From: Pedobacter ginsengisoli
Lineage (GTDB): Bacteria > Bacteroidota > Bacteroidia > Sphingobacteriales > Sphingobacteriaceae
Direction: 5' to 3'
Length of the DNA: 64,000 nt
Assembly: GCF_030244015.1 (NCBI RefSeq)
Contig: NZ_JASSYX010000003.1
Location: 992,001 to 1,056,000 of the forward strand
In this document: positions 58,236 to 64,000 of the stretch, in pieces
Layout of the letters: every line of letters starts with the position of its first letter
Position numbering within the stretch: the first letter of the stretch is position 1
Translations under genes and position numbers: made by a program
The notes under the pieces: generated by a model
Database searches by the model: none
What the model was told of the DNA's origin: nothing
What the model saw: only the letters and a program-made list of their open reading frames with translations

Positions 58236-61200
58236 TCCAGTCTATGCTGATCAGGTGCTGGTTTGGCTGAGCATCTTTTACAATAACAAAGTACAGGTCA
58301 TGACGGCCTGTGGCTGTTGTGCTGATAGCTGCACTCAGTTTCTGATATTTTTCCCAGTTGCCTGTAGTGGTAAAATCTGCCTTGCTTACTATTGGTCCCT
58401 TTGGTGAATCCAGGTGCACTTCGATGCTTCCGTTTCTGTTTAATGAGGAATACAGGTAGGTAAGTTTGCCAATACCTTTCAGGTCGATGTTTTTAAACAC
58501 AAAGTAAGATCCGTTGTGGATGCTGCCCAGTTGTTTCTCACCTTTATCCACATTGTGAAGCAGATCGGCATCTTCTGCCTGAACTTTTGCAGGACGCAGG
58601 ATCAGTGTCTCCTTTTTGGTAAGCGGGGTAATTGCGCCTCCGTTGTCAGTATAAGAAGCTGAGAAAATATAACGTCCCTGGTCTTTTACAGCAAAGTGTT
58701 TATCCAGGGCAGCGCTACCCTGTGCAGGCAATGCGGTGTTTGCTTTTTTAACACCAAGGGATAAAATGTATTTGACAATTTCTGACGCATCTTCTTTGGA
58801 GATCTGGGGGTGTGCGCTCATGGCATGCTCGCCCCAAACTCCGCCACCTCCCTTGATGATCTTGTTGGAAAGTTTGTCAACAGCCGTCTTGTCGGTTGCG
58901 TACCGTTTAGCAACCCGCATAAATGATGGGCCTACGGAAAGCGCATTGACCTGGTGACAGGCTTTACAGTCGCTTCCTGCAATCAGTGATTTGCCATAGT
59001 TGTAAGTTGGGGTGATCTCCTGGTGGCCGACCAGTGATTGGTTGTTCTGGACTTTGGCAATGAAGTTGAGGTCTACCTTGATTTTTTTCTTGTCGATCAC
59101 TTTGTCTTCATTGTCCTTTACGTCTACTTTATAATTGAACTTGCTTGCTTTTGGAAAAAAGAAAGAAGTATTGCTGCTTGCATTGATCGCAACCTGCGGC
59201 AGTGTATTGCCTACTTTAATCACAACAGTATCAATAGTACTCATGCCAGCCATGTCGGTTACTTTTAATGTGGCATTGTACACTCCGTTCTTTTGAAAGG
59301 TGTAGCTGACATCCTTTTCTTTTGAGGCGACAGCATTTCCTTCAAAACGCCACTCGTAAGAAAGTTGGTCATCATCGTCGTTATCAAAGCTTTTTGAACT
59401 GAACGCTACTTTATATGGTGCAAGACCGATGGTATCTTTTGTCTGTATTTTCGCGATTGGCGCACGGTTCCCTCCATTATAATCAATGCGCACCAAACGA
59501 GCATCCACATTGTCAATTCCATAAACAGAACCATATTCCAGCATATACATCGCTCCTTCCGGCCCTATTTCTATGTCAACGGGTCTTCTGAAATCGCCAT
59601 TAGTTTCCATAAATGGTTCCAGGCGTTTATAGTTCTGGTTTTCATCCAGACGCACTGCGAACACCCAGTTGCGCATCCAGTCGTACATGAACAGGGCTTT
59701 GTCGTAGTATTCGGGAAACTTGGTGTTGGATTGTAACCCGGCATTGTAGTGATAAACTGGTCCTCCCATTGCACAACGGCCGCCTTCACCAAGGGCCGGA
59801 AACTCGGCTGACCTTCCGTAAGGGTACCAGACCATAGCTTTGGTTGGCGGAGGCAGCACTTTCATCCCGGTATTATATGGAGAGTTGTTGGTTGCTCCGT
59901 TGAGATCGAAATACGGTCCTACTTTTAAAGTTTTTCCCTTTCCCCTGCTCGCAAAGTCAAGTTCTTTATAAGGTTTACTGTCTCCGACAAAATATGGCCA
60001 GCCATAATTTCCTGCTTTTTTTGCCTGGTTAAATTCATCATAGCCCCGAGGCCCCTGAGGTCCGTCCTGACCGGAATCAGGCCCTACTTCACCCCAGTAT
60101 ACAATGCCGGTTTCGGCATCAACAGACATCCGGTAAGGATTGCGGCAACCCATGACATAGATTTCCGGCCGGGTCAGTGGCGTTCCTTTCGGGAATAAAT
60201 TGCCCTCAGGAATGGTATAGCTGCCATCTGCTTCCGGATGGATCCTCAGGATCTTTCCGCGAAGGTCGTTGGTATTTCCGGCAGAACGCTCTGCACTATA
60301 TACCAGCCTGTTTTCAAGTCTGTCTATTGGTGCAAAGCCATCGGATTCAAATGGAACTGTGTTATCGCCTGTCGAGATGTACATGTTCTTTTGTTTATCC
60401 CAAGCTATGGACCCCCCTGTATGCGCACTCACTTCGAGGTCAATTGGGATCTCGATGATCACCTTCTCTGATTTCAGGTCCAGTACATTGTCTTTACTGA
60501 TGGGAATGCGGGAAATGTGTTGCTTGTATTTGCCACCAGCCTCTGCGGTATTGAAAAAGTACAGGTAATTGTTGCTGGCAAAATCAGGGTCAATACCGAT
60601 TCCAAGCAGTCCGTTCAGGTATTTATCCACTGCTTTTACCGGAAACTTATAGACCAGTGTGGTCTTGCCATCTGCCGGATTATATACAAAGAAATTACCG
60701 GCACGCTCTATGAAAAACACCCTGCCGTCTGGTGCTACTGAAAGCTCCATGGGTTCGTTGAGGTCATTGGACAAAACAGTTTTCGTAAAACGGTTGTCTT
60801 CCGGTTTTTTTACCGCATAGGATTTGGAATAATCCAAAACCGCATTGTTCCCAATCGCATATTTGATCCCGCCAAGTAAGTGTTTCACAAACAAGGGTTC
60901 AGTAAAGCTCTCATCAGTATGGCCACCTCCGGTGTAAAATGCACGCCCGCCGTCAAAATCATGGTACCACGCGATGGGGTGATTATTGCCATTCTCGCCA
61001 CCTTCATAGCTATTTTCGTCGAGTTTGGCGAGTACTTTGAGATCGCCCTGAATGCTTTTATAATTGTACCATTCGTCGGTACGTTCCCATCTTTTCGGCA
61101 ATCCTTGTGTAGACACATGAGTATCATCTACAACATCAACGGTAGCTTTGCGGACATTAGGATTACCAGGGTGGCTTTTGAAATAAGCACCAACAAGTTT

Positions 61201-61641
61201 ATTGTACCATGGCCAGTCATATTCGGTATCTGCCGCGGCATGGACGCCCGCATAGCCGCCTCCGGCTTCAATATACCTTTCAAATTGAACCTGCTGGTCG
61301 GCATTGAGCACATTCATGGTGGTACTCAAAAACACAACTGCACTGTAGTGTTTCAGGCTATCTTCTACGAAATAATCTGAATTTTTTGTTGTATCTACTA
61401 TAAAGTTGTTTTCCTTTCCCAATTTTTGAATCGCTGCAATTCCGGCAGGTATAGAGGAATGGTAAAATCCTTTGGTTTTGGAAAACACAAGTATACGGGC
61501 TGGTTTAGGAGGCGCCGTACTGACCACCGCAGCAGCGTTTTCCGCTTTTGGTTTGACAGAGCCACAGGAGTAAAGAATGATTGAAATGCAAACTGCAGAA
61601 AATACAGTACTGTATAGTTTCGGGTATTTGAATTGAAGCAT
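58216..61641 (-). CDS. Giant lipoprotein: ThuA + sugar dehydrogenase + PKD + cytochrome c + CBM6
   Basis: 1141 residues. Lipobox YSCG with Cys26. Domains in order: ThuA (about 48-263; ILVFSKTKGFYHSS, GGGYAGVHAAADTEYDW); GSDH-type propeller of PQQ-dependent sugar dehydrogenases (about 285-720; catalytic-type His407 in AHTGGSIAW, LRGKILRI, GCRNPYRM); PKD (about 727-811); cytochrome c with C892-K-A-C895-H896 and Met941 as probable axial ligand; CBM6-like module (about 1015-1140). It would bind glycans, oxidise sugars and pass electrons to its own haem in the periplasm or on the surface. Activity and PQQ use are inferred. Confidence 0.92.
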   Translation of the reverse strand: MLQFKYPKLYSTVFSAVCISIILYSCGSVKPKAENAAAVVSTAPPKPARILVFSKTKGFYHSSIPAGIAAIQKLGKENNFIVDTTKNSDYFVEDSLKHYSAVVFLSTTMNVLNADQQVQFERYIEAGGGYAGVHAAADTEYDWPWYNKLVGAYFKSHPGNPNVRKATVDVVDDTHVSTQGLPKRWERTDEWYNYKSIQGDLKVLAKLDENSYEGGENGNNHPIAWYHDFDGGRAFYTGGGHTDESFTEPLFVKHLLGGIKYAIGNNAVLDYSKSYAVKKPEDNRFTKTVLSNDLNEPMELSVAPDGRVFFIERAGNFFVYNPADGKTTLVYKFPVKAVDKYLNGLLGIGIDPDFASNNYLYFFNTAEAGGKYKQHISRIPISKDNVLDLKSEKVIIEIPIDLEVSAHTGGSIAWDKQKNMYISTGDNTVPFESDGFAPIDRLENRLVYSAERSAGNTNDLRGKILRIHPEADGSYTIPEGNLFPKGTPLTRPEIYVMGCRNPYRMSVDAETGIVYWGEVGPDSGQDGPQGPRGYDEFNQAKKAGNYGWPYFVGDSKPYKELDFASRGKGKTLKVGPYFDLNGATNNSPYNTGMKVLPPPTKAMVWYPYGRSAEFPALGEGGRCAMGGPVYHYNAGLQSNTKFPEYYDKALFMYDWMRNWVFAVRLDENQNYKRLEPFMETNGDFRRPVDIEIGPEGAMYMLEYGSVYGIDNVDARLVRIDYNGGNRAPIAKIQTKDTIGLAPYKVAFSSKSFDNDDDDQLSYEWRFEGNAVASKEKDVSYTFQKNGVYNATLKVTDMAGMSTIDTVVIKVGNTLPQVAINASSNTSFFFPKASKFNYKVDVKDNEDKVIDKKKIKVDLNFIAKVQNNQSLVGHQEITPTYNYGKSLIAGSDCKACHQVNALSVGPSFMRVAKRYATDKTAVDKLSNKIIKGGGGVWGEHAMSAHPQISKEDASEIVKYILSLGVKKANTALPAQGSAALDKHFAVKDQGRYIFSASYTDNGGAITPLTKKETLILRPAKVQAEDADLLHNVDKGEKQLGSIHNGSYFVFKNIDLKGIGKLTYLYSSLNRNGSIEVHLDSPKGPIVSKADFTTTGNWEKYQKLSAAISTTATGRHDLYFVIVKDAQPNQHLISIDWINFSAQ

Positions 61642-61749
61642 AGCGATTTGGTTAGTTGGTGTGCTGACCAGTAAACTTAGTAATTATCTCAAAAGCTTAG
61701 TGTTAAATTTACACCAATAACTGTCACTCTTTTGTTACAAAAGTGCGGA

Positions 61750-62967
61750 TTAACCAATTGATGCTGATTCAGTTCTTCCTGATAACTTATAGATCGTATA
61801 CATGATTATCGCTGACGCTATGCTCAGGACCAGGTAACTGGCAGACAAATTCACTTCATCCTTTGCAGGTAAAAATGAAATGATGGTATAGCTCAATGCG
61901 GAAACCACCACATAGGTAATACCCCCGGTAAGCCCGCTGGCTATGCCTGCATTTCTAGGAAATTTACTCAGACAGAAGGTAAAATAGTTATTAAATATGT
62001 AACCAGCTGTGACGTGGATGATAAAAGCAAAGAAGATTAGGGAATAAAGATTTGAAATAAAACTTATGCTGAGGATCATCAACGCAACAAATAACATTTG
62101 CAACACAAGATTGGCCGCCATCTTTTTAAAAAAAGGTCGGTCAATGGTAGCCTTGCCGATAAAGCCACCCACCATCCAGGCAAATCCAAGGATCAGTGAG
62201 CTATATCCAGCTACGACCGGAGTTAAATTAAAGTGGTGTTCAATGATAAAAGGGCCAGTCATGTTGTAAATCATGACCATGCTATAAGCCAGTCCCAGCA
62301 TTATAATACCCAGGGAAAAACTGGTCGTCCTGATCATCTCTATGTACACACTTATGATCTTCTTAAGCGAGAATACGGAAAACTTTTTCAGGGTTTCACC
62401 GCTATATATATACTCCAAAATGGCCATGATCACTGCCAGTCCTGCAAGGAGGTAAAAGTTGGATTCCCATCCAAATACCGTTTGCAGATAGCCTCCGACA
62501 AAGGGGGCGACGATCGGCCCGGTAGACCAGATGATAGAAAAAAGGCTCAGATAATGCTTCAGCTTGTCTCCTTCATAAACATCAACAAAAAATGCACGCT
62601 TGGCTACGATCACGGTGCCGACTGTAAATCCGTGGATGATCCTCATGAGGTAAATGAGATAGATGTTCTGGGTATTGGCAATAACAATGCTGGACGCAGC
62701 AAAGACCAGCAAGCAAATCAGGCTCAGCTTATATCTTCCAAAACTATCCAGTATACTTCCAATAAACAACTGAGAGACTCCATAGCTGATTAGGAAGAGG
62801 CTTAAGGTAAGCTGCACCTGCAAGCTGCTTACCTGCATCGTTGCTGCCATTGTAGGCAGAGAGGGTATATAAATATCTGTTGCAAAGCCCGATAAAGGGA
62901 GCAATGCAAAAGCCAGGATTGCAGAAATGCCCTGATTTTGTTCTTTTATGTACTTTATTGATTTCAA
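61750..62967 (-). CDS. Bcr/CflA-type MFS drug exporter
   Basis: 405 residues with 12 membrane segments. The N-terminal pattern LPLSGFATDIYIPSLPTMAATMQVS, FLISYGVSQLFIGSILDSFGRYK (motif A) and RIIHGFTVGTVIVAKRAFFVDVYEG are those of the Bcr/CflA branch of proton-driven exporters. The family exports bicyclomycin, chloramphenicol or simple metabolites; the substrate here is unknown. It lies 108 nt downstream of no co-directed gene and has its own unit. Confidence 0.9.
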   Translation of the reverse strand: MKSIKYIKEQNQGISAILAFALLPLSGFATDIYIPSLPTMAATMQVSSLQVQLTLSLFLISYGVSQLFIGSILDSFGRYKLSLICLLVFAASSIVIANTQNIYLIYLMRIIHGFTVGTVIVAKRAFFVDVYEGDKLKHYLSLFSIIWSTGPIVAPFVGGYLQTVFGWESNFYLLAGLAVIMAILEYIYSGETLKKFSVFSLKKIISVYIEMIRTTSFSLGIIMLGLAYSMVMIYNMTGPFIIEHHFNLTPVVAGYSSLILGFAWMVGGFIGKATIDRPFFKKMAANLVLQMLFVALMILSISFISNLYSLIFFAFIIHVTAGYIFNNYFTFCLSKFPRNAGIASGLTGGITYVVVSALSYTIISFLPAKDEVNLSASYLVLSIASAIIMYTIYKLSGRTESASIG

Positions 62968-63052
62968 CTCTTATGTGTACTAAATTAGTCTGGGCAAATT
63001 TACTCTTCAGCAAATCTTTAGCGGCAATCTTTAGAACACCGTTTTGTAATGT

Positions 63053-63658
63053 TTATTTATAAACCCAGAGCAACATATTTTTTTGCCCGCTTTTGATCAG
63101 GTTATCTATTTCGATCATAGTGAGGTCGGCGACGACGGGACAGCCCAGGCTCACCCCAAAAAGGCCGGAAGGATAAATTTCATATTCGGGAACGGGGGTA
63201 TAAGAATGTAGCACAACTATCCTCTTGTAAGCGTTATTGTTTGTGCTGTCCAGGCCATGCATTTTGTAGTGTATGTTTATTCCCCATTTGCTATACGATC
63301 TGATGCCCAGTCTGTACCTGCCAAGTGATGTACAATTGCTATTGACCTTGTTGCTAAAAACAGCCTTAAAAGGTGTACTCCCTCCGCCGTTCCCGTGTGC
63401 GCACATTCCCTTGATAACGATCTTTTTCTTTTTAAAATCATAAACAAATAGCCTGTTTCTTCCCGAATGGATGCTCATGTCTACCAGGATACAATAAGAA
63501 GTATTCAGCCTGTTTGCGTTGCAGTATTTCAGTGCCTCCGATACCTTTTCCTCTAATTTTTTATCAGGCGAGGAGAGTTTAGCTTCTGTCCCGGAACATG
63601 CAGAAAAAGCAAGCAATATTGCCAGAATTGCAGTAAGATATTTCCGGGAGCGTTCCAT
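63053..63658 (-). CDS. Murein L,D-transpeptidase catalytic-domain lipoprotein
   Basis: 201 residues; lipoprotein signal with Cys21 (LLAFSAC). The domain matches the YkuD-like (PF13645-type) group: CILVDMSIHSGRNRLFVYDF, VIKGMCAHGNGGGSTP, SLGRYRLG, YKMHGLDSTNNNAYKRIVVLHSY (conserved His) and the catalytic Cys in FGVSLGCPVV (S-x-G-C-P). It probably acts on peptidoglycan stem peptides in the envelope. It stands alone between the exporter and the AhpD-like gene. Confidence 0.88.
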   Translation of the reverse strand: MERSRKYLTAILAILLAFSACSGTEAKLSSPDKKLEEKVSEALKYCNANRLNTSYCILVDMSIHSGRNRLFVYDFKKKKIVIKGMCAHGNGGGSTPFKAVFSNKVNSNCTSLGRYRLGIRSYSKWGINIHYKMHGLDSTNNNAYKRIVVLHSYTPVPEYEIYPSGLFGVSLGCPVVADLTMIEIDNLIKSGQKNMLLWVYK

Positions 63659-63769
63659 GGTTCTGTCTAACTAAGATATCAAAAATATTTTCTTGCTGAT
63701 GTCCTGTTTTCTTTTCCCCATTCGATATGCAGGTGTAATTCAAATTTCACCATCATTAAAAACAAAAAC

Positions 63770-64000
63770 ATGGAACAGAGAATCAATTTTTTCGAAAAAG
63801 GTCAGGATGCGATCAAAGCGCTTCATGGTATCAATGCTTACCTCACCAAATCTCAAATAGAAAAACCTCTCCTGAATCTGATTTATTTCAGGGTATCGCA
63901 AATAAACGGTTGCGCCTATTGCCTGGATATGCATGCTAAAGACCTGCGTGCTGCCGGAGAAACCGAACAGCGTCTTTATGTTTTGGCTGCCTGGCATGAG
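63770..64000 (+). CDS. Carboxymuconolactone decarboxylase/AhpD-like protein (partial, cut by window end)
   Basis: Starts at ATG 63770 and runs off the right edge after 77 codons. The visible part, MEQRINFFEKGQDAIKALHG and RVSQINGCAYCLDMHAKDLR, carries the AhpD motif C-A-Y-C-x2-H of CMD-family peroxidase-type proteins. The remainder (about 70 residues) lies outside the window. The two Cys and the His suggest an alkylhydroperoxidase-like thiol activity. Confidence 0.88.
   Translation, partial: MEQRINFFEKGQDAIKALHGINAYLTKSQIEKPLLNLIYFRVSQINGCAYCLDMHAKDLRAAGETEQRLYVLAAWHE

Noticed and set aside
54514..61641. Polysaccharide utilisation locus of the Sus type
   Set aside because: No SusC-like receptor or SusD-like lipoprotein and no hybrid two-component or anti-sigma pair is present in the region.

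Overview
The window reads as chromosome from a member of the Bacteroidota, most likely family Sphingobacteriaceae (Pedobacter-like). Supporting signs are exact TTTG-N19-TAnnTTTG promoters, few Shine-Dalgarno sequences, an SSB ending in DLPF, a 938-residue CarB without its allosteric domain, the mutY-HU-TPR-rng gene order, and families typical of the phylum (DUF4270-like, DUF4407, DUF1080, DUF4038, tricorn-like S41 peptidases, AAA_14/DUF4143 ATPases). The genus is an inference from gene content; there is no rRNA or tRNA to test it. I found no tRNA, CRISPR array, complete insertion sequence or prophage.

Layout. 1-8200 is housekeeping: glmS, ssb, mutY, HU, a TPR protein, a 29-residue ribosomal-type peptide, rng and radA. 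8200-13440 holds a possible untranslated RNA region, a LemA/DUF3137 pair and carB. 13650-18430 is a vitamin block: a lipoprotein, a PnuC-type transporter overlapping a nucleoside kinase, then a TPP riboswitch with a canonical promoter driving a TonB-dependent receptor and a ThiE-like synthase. 18490-27000 carries an MFS transporter, an ABC exporter, pyrH-frr, nagA and the leftward ribosomal operon rplM-rpsI-rpsB-tsf.

27050-28800 is the most disturbed segment. An AAA_14/DUF4143 ATPase gene is preceded by four 22-bp direct repeats and flanked by two copies of an exact 26-bp sequence belonging to an acidic mini-gene. A relic of a CHAP-like peptidase gene lies beside it, and a longer truncated member of that family lies at 53.3-53.6 kb.

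28800-53300 is a mixed metabolic and proteolytic region: two serine hydrolases, methyltransferases, an AraC regulator near an SDR enzyme, a beta-CASP nuclease, PepT, M14, M28 and tricorn-type peptidases, a rhomboid protease and a dipeptide epimerase. Several of these could act together in peptide and cell-wall peptide turnover.

53680-61640 is a secreted carbohydrate locus. One leftward unit encodes a DUF1080 protein, a GH2-like TIM-barrel enzyme, DUF4180 and a receiver-only regulator. Divergent from it is a DUF4038/GH140-like hydrolase, which meets a 1141-residue ThuA/sugar-dehydrogenase/PKD/cytochrome c/CBM6 lipoprotein. ThuA, DUF1080 and a cytochrome-coupled dehydrogenase together suggest oxidative (3-keto-sugar) attack on glycosides in the cell envelope; this is the best candidate for an under-described system here. 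The window ends with a Bcr/CflA-type exporter, an L,D-transpeptidase-like lipoprotein and a cut-off AhpD-like gene.
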